From: Erysipelotrichaceae bacterium
GTDB lineage: Bacteria > Bacillota_I > Bacilli_A > Erysipelotrichales > Erysipelotrichaceae
Reading direction: 5' to 3'
Assembly (NCBI GenBank): GCA_003520745.1
Contig: DOUE01000004.1
Coordinates: 1 to 53,333, forward strand
DNA: 53,333 nt
Position 1 is the first letter of the stretch, and the number at the start of each line of letters is the position of its first letter. A program made the position numbers and the translations under genes. Below the pieces are notes generated by a model that worked only from the letters and a program-made list of their open reading frames with translations, searched no databases and was not told the DNA's origin. Shown piece after piece: positions 24,758 to 32,810 of the stretch.

Positions 24758-24991
24758 ATGGATATCGGAAGAGGACTCGTCGCCATCGGCGCAGGTTTGG
24801 CAGTTATGACCGGGATGATGACCGGAATCGGACAGGGGATCGCCGCGAGTAAAGCCGTCGAAGCGGTCGGACGTAACCCTGAAGCGGAAAACAAAATCCG
24901 CGCCATGTTGATTTTAGGGGATGCCATCGCTGAAACCTGTGCGATCTACGGGTTGTTGATTGCGTTCTTGTTAATGTTCTTCTTTAAATAA
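24758..24991 (+). CDS. atpE: F1Fo ATP synthase subunit c, sodium-type ligand pattern
   Basis: 77 aa, two helices joined by the GRNPEAENK loop. The ion-binding carboxylate is E59 and it is followed by T60; Q26 lies in helix 1 (GIGQG) exactly 33 residues earlier, and Y64 is five residues after E59. In the well-studied sodium c-ring of Ilyobacter tartaricus the ligands are Q32, E65, S66 and Y70 with identical spacing. Proton-type c subunits such as those of Bacillus PS3 and E. coli lack this set. This points to a sodium-coupled enzyme, as in many anaerobes; it is inferred from residues only. Confidence 0.96.
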   Translation: MDIGRGLVAIGAGLAVMTGMMTGIGQGIAASKAVEAVGRNPEAENKIRAMLILGDAIAETCAIYGLLIAFLLMFFFK

Positions 24992-25022
24992 GCCGACAAT
25001 TCGCTAGAAAGCAGGTGAATTT

Positions 25023-25526
25023 ATGAATCTGGATATCGCCGGGAAGCTTTTCCCCGATCCACTAACAATGCTTGTCCAGCTTACGGCGACAGCGTTTTTG
25101 CTCTATTGGTTCAAACGTTTCCTATGGAAACCGACTTTATCATTCCTTGAGAAACGAGCCGAGTATGCAGAACGCCAACTTAAGGATGCCGACGAAGCCA
25201 ACCTGACCGCAAAAGCATTGGCAAGCGAAGCCGAAAGCAAGTTGGTTGCGGCCGCCCACGAGGCGATGCAGCTGGTTGAACGCGGGAAAGAAGAAGGTCA
25301 GCGTGTCAAAGAGAAATTGACCGCCGACGGAAAACGTGAAGCCGACCTGAAACTTCAGGCCGCCATCCGTGAAATTACATATCAACGTCAGCAAATGGAC
25401 GACAGCATCCAATCCGAAATCGTGGATGTCGCGCTTTTGGCTGCGCAGAAACTGATCGAAGGACGGGTCGATGAAGACAGCGACCGCGCGTTGATCGAGA
25501 AGTTCATGAAGGACGTGCGTAGCTAA
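25023..25526 (+). CDS. atpF: F1Fo ATP synthase subunit b
   Basis: 167 aa. One membrane helix (about 15-32), then a long charged coiled coil (40-140) forming the peripheral stalk that holds alpha/beta against rotation. LWKPTLSFLEKRAEYAERQLKDA is a typical junction. The stop overlaps the atpH start (TAATG). Confidence 0.95.
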   Translation: MNLDIAGKLFPDPLTMLVQLTATAFLLYWFKRFLWKPTLSFLEKRAEYAERQLKDADEANLTAKALASEAESKLVAAAHEAMQLVERGKEEGQRVKEKLTADGKREADLKLQAAIREITYQRQQMDDSIQSEIVDVALLAAQKLIEGRVDEDSDRALIEKFMKDVRS

Positions 25527-26065
25527 TGGGAAAGGCGGCCGCGATCTATGCCGAGGCGCTCTACGGACTTGCCGAAGAGGTAAAGAAAGAGAACGACTGG
25601 AAAGAACAATTGGAAGCCTTGAACACCTTATGGCGGGAAACACCGGAAATCCTCCGTTTTTTCGCGCGTACGCAAGTGTCGAAACAAGATAAGAAAACCG
25701 TATTGAAGGAAAGTCTGGGTGCGAACGTCGATGCGACGATCGTCAACACGCTCTGTCTATTGGTGGATAAGGACCGGATGGCACTGTTCCCCGACATGAT
25801 CGAGGAATACAGGCATCATTACAACCGCATCCACAATATCGCGGAAGGCATCGTTTATTCCGTCTATCCCTTGGATAAGACGCAACTGCAGAATCTCAGC
25901 CGGGATTTCTCAGAGCGTCGCAAACAGACCGTCGAACTGACCAACCGCATCGATCCGACATTGATCAGCGGAATCAAGGTTTCGCTGGAAAACACGATCA
26001 TCGACGGATCGATGAAAGCACGGATCGCGAATTTGAAACAAGAACTCGTCAAAGGAAGCAGGTGA
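25526..26065 (+). CDS. atpH: F1Fo ATP synthase subunit delta
   Basis: 179 aa. Opens AAIYAEALYGLAEE and ends DPTLISGIKVSLENTIIDGSMKARIANLKQEL, the family's conserved C-terminal signature. It caps the alpha3beta3 hexamer and binds b. Overlaps atpF by one base; no membrane segment. Confidence 0.95.
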   Translation: MGKAAAIYAEALYGLAEEVKKENDWKEQLEALNTLWRETPEILRFFARTQVSKQDKKTVLKESLGANVDATIVNTLCLLVDKDRMALFPDMIEEYRHHYNRIHNIAEGIVYSVYPLDKTQLQNLSRDFSERRKQTVELTNRIDPTLISGIKVSLENTIIDGSMKARIANLKQELVKGSR

Positions 26066-26069
26066 GGCT

Positions 26070-27590
26070 ATGGAATTACGCCCTGAAGAAATCAGTGCCC
26101 TGATTAAAAACAGGATTAAGCACTATGAAGAGAAGATTGAAGAAAACGATGTCGGCGTCGTCATCAAAGTCGGCGATGGAATCGCTTTATTGCATGGGTT
26201 GACCGATGCGATGTCCGGCGAGTTGCTGGAATTCGAAAACGACGTTTTCGGAATGGTGCTCAACCTTGAAGAAGACCATGTCGGTTGCGTACTTTTAGGC
26301 AGCGATCGTGAGATCAAGGAAGGCGACTCCGTCAAACGTACCGGACGCATCGTCGAAGTCCCGGTCGGGGACGGGATGTTGGGACGTGTCGTCAACTCGT
26401 TGGGGATCGCCATCGACGGCGGTCCGGCGATCGTTTCGGATAAAATGCGTCCGATCGAACGCGTCGCCCCGGGGGTCATGACCCGTCAATCCGTCAATCA
26501 ACCGGTCCAGACCGGACTGAAGATCATCGACTCGATGATCCCGATCGGCAGAGGACAACGCGAACTCATCATCGGCGACCGCCAGACCGGTAAAACCGCG
26601 ATCGCGATCGATACGATCTTGAACCAGAAAGACCAAAACATGATCTGCATCTACGTCGCCATCGGTCAAAAAGCGTCGACGGTGGCTCAGATCGTCGAAA
26701 AACTCAGACAACACGATGCGATGAAATACACCGTCATCGTTTCGGCCACGGCTAGCGAACTTGCGCCTTTGCAATACATCGCCCCCTACGCCGGTTGTGC
26801 GATCGGGGAAGAATGGTTGGAACAGGGCAAGGATGTCCTGATCGTCTATGACGACTTGTCCAAACATGCGGTCGCCTATCGTACCATGAGCCTTCTGCTT
26901 CGCCGTCCACCCGGACGCGAAGCGTATCCCGGAGACGTCTTCTACCTTCATTCACGTCTGCTTGAACGTGCCTGTAAGTTGAATAAGGAAAACGGCGGCG
27001 GATCGCTGACCGCTTTACCCATCATCGAAACCCAAGCCGGGGATATCTCGGCCTATATTCCGACCAACGTCATCTCCATCACGGACGGCCAGTTGTTCCT
27101 GCAGACCGAACTCTTCAACGCCGGCGTACGTCCTGCGGTCGATAGCGGTTTGTCGGTCTCCCGTGTCGGGTCGGCGGCGCAGACCAAAGCCATGAAGCAA
27201 GTCGCTTCCTCGCTGAAGTTGGAACTCGCCCAATACCGCGAACTCTTGGCGTTCGCCCAGTTCGGATCCGATCTGGATGCCAACACCAAGTCGGTCATCG
27301 ACCACGGGTCGAGACTGACCGAACTCCTCAAGCAAAGCCAATACACCCCCTTGGATCTGGCACATGAAGTATTGTCGTTGTTCACCGCCAAATACAAGTT
27401 CATCAAGGACATCCCGGTGGAAGGGATCCGTGAATTCGAACGGATCCTATTGAGCGACTTCGACGTCGAATATCCGGAAATCATTACCGAGATCAACGAG
27501 AAGAAGATCATCTCACCCGAATTGGAAGCCAAGATCAAGACCGCCATGGCAAGCATCACCGATCGTTTCATCAAGATGAGCGTGAAGTAA
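26070..27590 (+). CDS. atpA: F1Fo ATP synthase subunit alpha
   Basis: 506 aa, full length. Beta-barrel, then Walker A GDRQTGKT, and the PAVDSGLSVSRVGSAAQ motif. The non-catalytic nucleotide-binding subunit. Starts 4 bases after atpH stop with AAGCAGGTGAGG upstream. One base separates it from atpG. Confidence 0.98.
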   Translation: MELRPEEISALIKNRIKHYEEKIEENDVGVVIKVGDGIALLHGLTDAMSGELLEFENDVFGMVLNLEEDHVGCVLLGSDREIKEGDSVKRTGRIVEVPVGDGMLGRVVNSLGIAIDGGPAIVSDKMRPIERVAPGVMTRQSVNQPVQTGLKIIDSMIPIGRGQRELIIGDRQTGKTAIAIDTILNQKDQNMICIYVAIGQKASTVAQIVEKLRQHDAMKYTVIVSATASELAPLQYIAPYAGCAIGEEWLEQGKDVLIVYDDLSKHAVAYRTMSLLLRRPPGREAYPGDVFYLHSRLLERACKLNKENGGGSLTALPIIETQAGDISAYIPTNVISITDGQLFLQTELFNAGVRPAVDSGLSVSRVGSAAQTKAMKQVASSLKLELAQYRELLAFAQFGSDLDANTKSVIDHGSRLTELLKQSQYTPLDLAHEVLSLFTAKYKFIKDIPVEGIREFERILLSDFDVEYPEIITEINEKKIISPELEAKIKTAMASITDRFIKMSVK

Positions 27591-27591
27591 G

Positions 27592-28440
27592 ATGGCAGCC
27601 AATAAGCAAGCGTTGAAAGCTCGCATCCGTTCCGTCAAGGCGACCAAGAAAATCACCAGCGCCATGGAACTGATCGCGACCAGCAAGCTCCAAAAACAGA
27701 AAAACATGATGGAAGCGAACCGCTTGTATTCGTCCACCCTGCATAAGACGATCCACAAGGTCATCGGACAAGCCAATGTCGGCGACATTCCCTACCTCAA
27801 ACCTCAGAAAGCGAAACCCGTCACCGTGGTCTTCGTTTCCGACATGGGGTTGTGCGGGGGGTTCAACGTCAATGTCGTACACTACATCCGTGAGAAGTTG
27901 GATGAAGGGGATCCCTTGGTCGTCATCGGAAGTAAGGAGCGCATGTGGTTCAAACGGCATCCTTACCCCGTACTCAAAAACCTGGCGCAAAGCGATAACC
28001 TACAGTATCGCGATTTGGCGAAGGTCGGCGACTGGATCATGGACCAATACAAAGCCGGCGTGGTCGGCGGCATCCGCGTCATCTATACGAAATTCGTCAA
28101 TTCGTTGACGTTTGAACCCAGCATGATCGATCTACTCCCGATCATTCCGCAAGAAGTGGAGAAGGAAGAAAACGCTGAACTTCAGCAAGATACGATCTTC
28201 GAACCCAATCCGGTCGACCTGATCCACCAATTGGTTCCGATGTACATGCATTCCTTGCTTTACGGGTTATGGTTGGAATCCAAGACGTCCGAACAAGCTT
28301 CACGCAGAATGGCCATGGACAATGCCACGGACAACGCGGAAGAATTGATCGAAGAATTGTTGTTGACCTACAATCAGACCCGCCAAGCGGCGATCACCCA
28401 GGAAATCACGGAGATCGTAGCCGGTGCGGAAGCTTTATAG
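27592..28440 (+). CDS. atpG: F1Fo ATP synthase subunit gamma
   Basis: 282 aa. N-terminal KARIRSVKATKKITSAMELIATSKLQK helix and C-terminal SRRMAMDNATDNAEELIEEL helix form the rotating shaft; between them the DMGLCGGFNVNV Rossmann-like part. Full length. Confidence 0.97.
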   Translation: MAANKQALKARIRSVKATKKITSAMELIATSKLQKQKNMMEANRLYSSTLHKTIHKVIGQANVGDIPYLKPQKAKPVTVVFVSDMGLCGGFNVNVVHYIREKLDEGDPLVVIGSKERMWFKRHPYPVLKNLAQSDNLQYRDLAKVGDWIMDQYKAGVVGGIRVIYTKFVNSLTFEPSMIDLLPIIPQEVEKEENAELQQDTIFEPNPVDLIHQLVPMYMHSLLYGLWLESKTSEQASRRMAMDNATDNAEELIEELLLTYNQTRQAAITQEITEIVAGAEAL

Positions 28441-28450
28441 GAGGTACACG

Positions 28451-29848
28451 ATGGCACACAACATCGGTAAAATCAGTCAGATCATCGGACCGGTCGTCGA
28501 CGTACGTTTCAACCAGGGCGAACTGCCCATGTTGCATAACGCGATCGACATCCAACTCAGTGATCGCAAGCTGGTCGTAGAAGTCGCGCAGCATATCGGG
28601 GACGATGTCGTCCGCTGCATTTCGATGGGATCCACCGACGGACTTGTCCGCGGGATGGCTTGCGTCGATACCGAAAACCCAATCATGGCGCCGGTCGGCA
28701 AGGAAGTCCTTGGACGTATGTTCAACGTACTTGGCGAACCGATCGACGGAATGGAACCCATGGGACCCGAGGTGGAACGCATGCCGATCCACCGCGACGC
28801 CCCCAAATTCGAAGACCAACAAACCACGTCGGAAATCCTGGAAACCGGCATCAAAGTCATCGACCTGCTTTGCCCGTACGTTAAAGGCGGAAAAATCGGT
28901 CTGTTCGGCGGTGCGGGAGTCGGGAAAACCGTCGTCATGCAGGAATTGATCCACAATATCGCGACCGAACATGGCGGTTTATCCGTCGTCGCCGGCGTCG
29001 GAGAGCGTACCCGCGAAGGGAACGACCTCTATCATGAAATGAAAGACACGGGGGTCCTTGCGAAAACCGTGTTGGTCTACGGACAGATGAACGAAAGCCC
29101 GGGCGCACGTATGCGCGTCGGTCTGACCGGCTTGACGATGGCGGAGTACTACCGCGATCGTGAAGGTCAGGACGTCCTTCTCTTCATCGACAATATTTTC
29201 CGTTTCACCCAAGCCGGGTCGGAAGTCTCCGCCCTGCTCGGACGCATACCGTCCGCGGTCGGTTATCAACCGACGCTCGCCACTGAAATGGGACAACTCC
29301 AAGAACGCATCACCTCGACCAAACGCGGTTCGATCACATCCGTCCAAGCCATTTATGTTCCGGCCGACGATTTGACCGACCCCGCGCCTGCGACCGCGTT
29401 CTCCCACTTGGATGCGAAGACCGTCCTTGACCGCAATATCGCCGCGTTGGGGATATACCCCGCCGTCGATCCGCTGGAATCTTCCAGCCGTATGTTGGAT
29501 CCCTTGGTCGTCGGGGAAGAACACTACCGTGTCGCCCGCGATGTCCAACAAATCCTGCAACGCTACAAAGAACTCCAGGACATCATCGCCATCCTCGGGA
29601 TGGACGAATTGTCGGATGAAGACAAAGTCGTCGTCAACCGCGCGCGCCGCATCCGTAACTTCTTGTCGCAAGCGTTCCATGTCGCCGAACAATTCAACGG
29701 TTTCCCGGGACAGTATGTCAAACTCGAAGAAACCATCCGCAGTTTCAAAGCGATCTTGGAAGGGAAGTACGACCATCTTCCGGAACAAGCCTTCATGTAT
29801 GTCGGCACGATCGAAGAAGCCGTCGTGAAAGCGGAAAGTCTCGACTAA
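28451..29848 (+). CDS. atpD: F1Fo ATP synthase subunit beta
   Basis: 465 aa from ATG 28451 (AGGAGGT 6 bases upstream; a longer frame to 28424 reads into the atpG stop and lacks support). Walker A GGAGVGKT, catalytic GERTREGNDLYHEM, DELSDEDK in the C-terminal DELSEED region. The catalytic subunit. Confidence 0.98.
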   Translation: MAHNIGKISQIIGPVVDVRFNQGELPMLHNAIDIQLSDRKLVVEVAQHIGDDVVRCISMGSTDGLVRGMACVDTENPIMAPVGKEVLGRMFNVLGEPIDGMEPMGPEVERMPIHRDAPKFEDQQTTSEILETGIKVIDLLCPYVKGGKIGLFGGAGVGKTVVMQELIHNIATEHGGLSVVAGVGERTREGNDLYHEMKDTGVLAKTVLVYGQMNESPGARMRVGLTGLTMAEYYRDREGQDVLLFIDNIFRFTQAGSEVSALLGRIPSAVGYQPTLATEMGQLQERITSTKRGSITSVQAIYVPADDLTDPAPATAFSHLDAKTVLDRNIAALGIYPAVDPLESSSRMLDPLVVGEEHYRVARDVQQILQRYKELQDIIAILGMDELSDEDKVVVNRARRIRNFLSQAFHVAEQFNGFPGQYVKLEETIRSFKAILEGKYDHLPEQAFMYVGTIEEAVVKAESLD

Positions 29849-29849
29849 T

Positions 29850-30239
29850 ATGTTCACTCTGAACATGATCACCCCCCACGGGAAACCGCGCAAAGTCCAA
29901 ACCGTGATCTGCAACCTGGTGACCCCGCAAGGACAAATGGGGATATTAGCCCATCATATGCCCTTGGTGACGATGGTCGACATCTCGATGATGACGACGA
30001 TCGAGAACGGGGTGCGCACCGAGTATGCGGTCGCCGGCGGATTGTTCTTCTTCAAGGACAACGAAGCCACGATCCTCAGCGACGCCATCGAAAGCGAAGC
30101 CGAAATCGATGTCAAACGCGCCCAAGAAGCGAAAGAACGCGCCGAAGAACGACTCCGCTCCAAGGATCCCGACATCGACATCAAACGTGCCGAAATCGCC
30201 CTCCGCAAAGCCATCAACCGCATCAACGTCTCCCAATAG
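29850..30239 (+). CDS. atpC: F1Fo ATP synthase subunit epsilon
   Basis: 129 aa. N-terminal beta-sandwich (TPQGQMGILAHHMPLVT) and C-terminal two-helix hairpin (95-129) that can insert into the catalytic core to inhibit ATP hydrolysis. One base after atpD. Last atp gene, followed by a terminator. Confidence 0.95.
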   Translation: MFTLNMITPHGKPRKVQTVICNLVTPQGQMGILAHHMPLVTMVDISMMTTIENGVRTEYAVAGGLFFFKDNEATILSDAIESEAEIDVKRAQEAKERAEERLRSKDPDIDIKRAEIALRKAINRINVSQ

Positions 30240-30260
30240 GAAGCTTTGGCTTCCTTTTTT
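30239..30260 (+). terminator. Terminator of the atp operon
   Basis: GGAAGC-TTTG-GCTTCC (30239-30244 with 30249-30254) and six T. The stem begins at the last base of the atpC stop codon. Confidence 0.8.
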
Positions 30261-30336
30261 CTCGTTTTTCACCGCTTTCCCATCATTTCCCATGAAAATC
30301 ACTCATAATACACGCTATGATAGAAGAGAGGTGGCC

Positions 30337-31272
30337 ATGGACGTACTAACTTACCTAAAGAATCACATTTCAACGCTCGACTTCAGCGAGGAAGATACGA
30401 TCCGACTCGCTTATTTTAAGGATGTCTCAAGCCATAATGTCTATCGACTCCATTACTACCGAAAAGACCTCGTCGATACGATCTACCAAAAAGAAGTGGT
30501 GGAAATGATCGAAGGGCGAACCCTGAGCGGTGACACGGAAATCGTAGACTATTTCCGATGGATCGCCGATCGGTTCGAACTCGCGTCGACGATGTCTCCG
30601 GAAGAGTTGAGACGCGGGATCGCCGAATCCTACCTAAAACTCGGTGTCACTTCGATCGTCTTCGAGGATCTTGAATCCAAAGGATTTCAATCCCTAGCCT
30701 CCCTCCAACGCGAGGTCATGGACGAAGGGTTTTTGAAGCGCATCTCGTTCTATGACGATGTGAAGAACTTGGATCTGCAGGATTTCATGACCGTCTTTCC
30801 GATGGAAGTCACGGAATATGAGAAGAACGAGTTCAGTGACTACGGCGACGAAGAAGTGGAATACACCGAAGACGAGCTTGAAGAAATCATTTCCCAACTG
30901 AAACTCAACCTTTCCGAAATCCCGTCCGACATCGATCATGAATCGGATTTGAAGGACTTCGAAGACGAACCCCGAACCCAGGACCAACGCGTCGCCGACC
31001 ATCTTCAAGACATGGTCCGCCATATCGAAAACACGAAGGTCAGACACACTTCCCACGGTCGTTTCCCCTTCGACTTCACGATCCATCGCATCCGTTGGTT
31101 CATCGATGAAGAGTCGTTGGGACTCGACCCCGAGCATCTTTCCTTGTTTCTGGAGCAAGTCGAACGGACGACGGTCCCGGGGTTCACCTTCACGGTCGAA
31201 ACCAAGGTCGTCGACGGGAACTTCGACGCCGACATCAAGATCCTAACGTACATCGACAGTGCGAAAAACTAG
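30337..31272 (+). CDS. Hypothetical 311-aa protein between atp operon and DUF1146
   Basis: ATG 30337 with AGAGAGGTG just upstream; the same frame stays open further upstream through atpC but without family or ribosome-site support. No signal peptide or membrane segment. An N-terminal half (to ~170) of mixed helix and strand, an acidic stretch (about 170-215, EEVEYTEDELEEII), a polar linker, and a C-terminal strand-rich part ending FTVETKVVDGNFDADIKILTY. I do not recognise the family. The codon usage matches the core genome, so it is likely a lineage gene. Its stop lies 14 bases before the DUF1146 gene, suggesting co-transcription. Confidence 0.7.
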   Translation: MDVLTYLKNHISTLDFSEEDTIRLAYFKDVSSHNVYRLHYYRKDLVDTIYQKEVVEMIEGRTLSGDTEIVDYFRWIADRFELASTMSPEELRRGIAESYLKLGVTSIVFEDLESKGFQSLASLQREVMDEGFLKRISFYDDVKNLDLQDFMTVFPMEVTEYEKNEFSDYGDEEVEYTEDELEEIISQLKLNLSEIPSDIDHESDLKDFEDEPRTQDQRVADHLQDMVRHIENTKVRHTSHGRFPFDFTIHRIRWFIDEESLGLDPEHLSLFLEQVERTTVPGFTFTVETKVVDGNFDADIKILTYIDSAKN

Positions 31273-31286
31273 AAGGAGGTCAAGAC

Positions 31287-31487
31287 ATGACAGAAGAAAT
31301 CATCCGCGTATTGGCTTATTTTTTCGGTTTCGCCGTGAGTCTCTACGCCCTGACGGCGCTTGATTTCAACCGCTTCCTACGCAAAAACAAACCCGTTCCC
31401 GCCCAGATTCTGATGATTCTACTGGCGATGGCGCTGGGTACCTTGTTCGCCCAGTTTTTACTCGCGTTACGCATCACACTCAACTAA
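31287..31487 (+). CDS. DUF1146 membrane protein (YwzB-like)
   Basis: 66 aa, two membrane helices joined by LDFNRFLRKNKPVPAQ, which fits the DUF1146 pattern. It lies between the ATP synthase operon and an mreB-type gene exactly as in Bacillus (ywzB before mbl). Function unknown. AAGGAGG ribosome site. Confidence 0.85.
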   Translation: MTEEIIRVLAYFFGFAVSLYALTALDFNRFLRKNKPVPAQILMILLAMALGTLFAQFLLALRITLN

Positions 31488-31522
31488 TTCACTTGGGTTT
31501 CACGTGTTAAAAAGTTGTTTTG

Positions 31523-31531
31523 TGCTATAAT
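31523..31531 (+). promoter_or_regulatory. Extended -10 promoter before mreB
   Basis: TG-C-TATAAT (31523-31531), an extended -10 element, with no good -35 at the right distance. Leader about 25 bases, CGGAGGT ribosome site at 31550. Confidence 0.5.
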
Positions 31532-31562
31532 ATGATTTGCCTAGTGAACGGAGGTAGAGTTC

Positions 31563-32558
31563 ATGTTTTTCTCAAAACAAGTAGGAATCGATTTAGGAAC
31601 AGCGAACATGCTGATCTATGTCAAAGGCGAAGGGGTAGTTCTCGATGAACCCTCGGTCGTCGCCTTGGACGCTGAAACAAAAAAATGTCTGGCTGTCGGT
31701 ACGGAAGCCAAAGCGATGTTGGGACGTACCCCCGGCCGTGTGTTAGCCATCCGCCCTTTGAAGGACGGCGTTATCGCGGACTTCGAAGTCACGGAAATCA
31801 TGCTGAACCATTTCATCCGCAAATTAAAACTCAAAGGGATGTTTTCACGCCCCGAGATTTTGATTTGTTGCCCGTCGAACATCACATCGGTCGAACGCAA
31901 CGCGATCCGCGATGCGGCGTATCGTGCCGGTGCGAAAAAAGTCTACATCGAAGAAGAACCCAAGGTCGCCGCGATCGGTGCCGGTCTGGATATTTCCAAG
32001 CCGACAGGAAACATGGTCTTGGACATCGGCGGCGGTACGACCGACGTCGCGATTTTGTCGTTGGGTGAAATCGTCACCAGCACTTCTTTGAAGGTTGCCG
32101 GGGACCGCATGGACCGCGACATCATCAAGTATGTGAAAGACTCCTATAAACTTCTGATCGGTGATCGTACCGCGGAAGAAATCAAGAAGAAGATCGGAAC
32201 CGCATGGAAGGGTTCCCGCAGCGACACCATGGATGTCAGCGGCCGCGACTTGGTCACCGGCTTGCCCCACTCCATCACCATCAACTCGGATGAAACCGAA
32301 TTGGCGATGCGTGAAAGCCTGCAGGACATCGTCCGTGCTTGCCGTACCGTTCTCGAACAGACGCCGCCGGAACTTTCCGCCGACATCATCACCCGCGGGA
32401 TCGTCTTGACCGGCGGGGGTGCCTTGCTTCATGGCATGGACCAACTTCTAACCAACGAACTCAACATTCCGGTCTACGTAGCCGAGAATGCCTTGAGATG
32501 CGTTGTTGAAGGTACCGGGATCATGTTGGAAAACTTGCATCTCGCAAATCGCAGATAA
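31563..32558 (+). CDS. mreB: MreB/Mbl-type actin-like cytoskeletal protein
   Basis: 331 aa. Bacterial actin: phosphate-1 loop IDLGTANMLIYVKG, VLDIGGGTTDVAILSLG (phosphate-2), and GIVLTGGGALLHGM adenosine motif. Forms membrane-attached filaments guiding cell-wall insertion and rod shape. The neighbouring DUF1146 suggests the Mbl paralogue, but paralogues cannot be told apart with certainty. No mreC/mreD follow. Confidence 0.95.
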   Translation: MFFSKQVGIDLGTANMLIYVKGEGVVLDEPSVVALDAETKKCLAVGTEAKAMLGRTPGRVLAIRPLKDGVIADFEVTEIMLNHFIRKLKLKGMFSRPEILICCPSNITSVERNAIRDAAYRAGAKKVYIEEEPKVAAIGAGLDISKPTGNMVLDIGGGTTDVAILSLGEIVTSTSLKVAGDRMDRDIIKYVKDSYKLLIGDRTAEEIKKKIGTAWKGSRSDTMDVSGRDLVTGLPHSITINSDETELAMRESLQDIVRACRTVLEQTPPELSADIITRGIVLTGGGALLHGMDQLLTNELNIPVYVAENALRCVVEGTGIMLENLHLANRR

Positions 32559-32566
32559 TCTACTTC

Positions 32567-32588
32567 GAGTCCTTCGGGACTCTTTTTT
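32567..32588 (+). terminator. Terminator after mreB
   Basis: GAGTCC-TTCG-GGACTC (32567-32572 with 32577-32582) and six T. Confidence 0.8.
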
Positions 32589-32771
32589 CTATATCGTTTG
32601 CATGCTAAAGTCAATACTTACCCTCGAGCATCTGCAACTCGAAGAGAAGGTAACGGTTACGGGCTAGGAATATTGGTCGGAATTAGTCCAGAATGGTTTG
32701 AACAAGAGGTAGATTATTCGTTGCATCTACGTTGTTTCTAATCAGAATCTAGTGTTAACTGAACATATTCA

Positions 32772-32800
32772 TTGACTTTACTACCGAAAATCGTTAAATT
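32772..32800 (+). promoter_or_regulatory. Promoter of the two-component system, near-leaderless
   Basis: TTGACT (32772-32777), exactly 17 bases, TAAATT (32795-32800). Transcription should start near 32807, only about 4 bases before the ATG at 32811, and no ribosome site is visible. The 180 bases before it, back to the mreB terminator, are AT-rich and hold no gene I can support. Confidence 0.6.
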
Positions 32801-32810
32801 AAGTCTACTT

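Noticed and set aside
28979..29914. 311-aa minus-strand frame across atpD
   Set aside because: Antisense shadow of atpD.
32589..32771. Short open stretch before the histidine kinase (GYGLGILVGISPEWF... then stop at about 32741)
   Set aside because: Reads like possible leftover coding sequence but has no start, ribosome site or recognisable family; too short to call.
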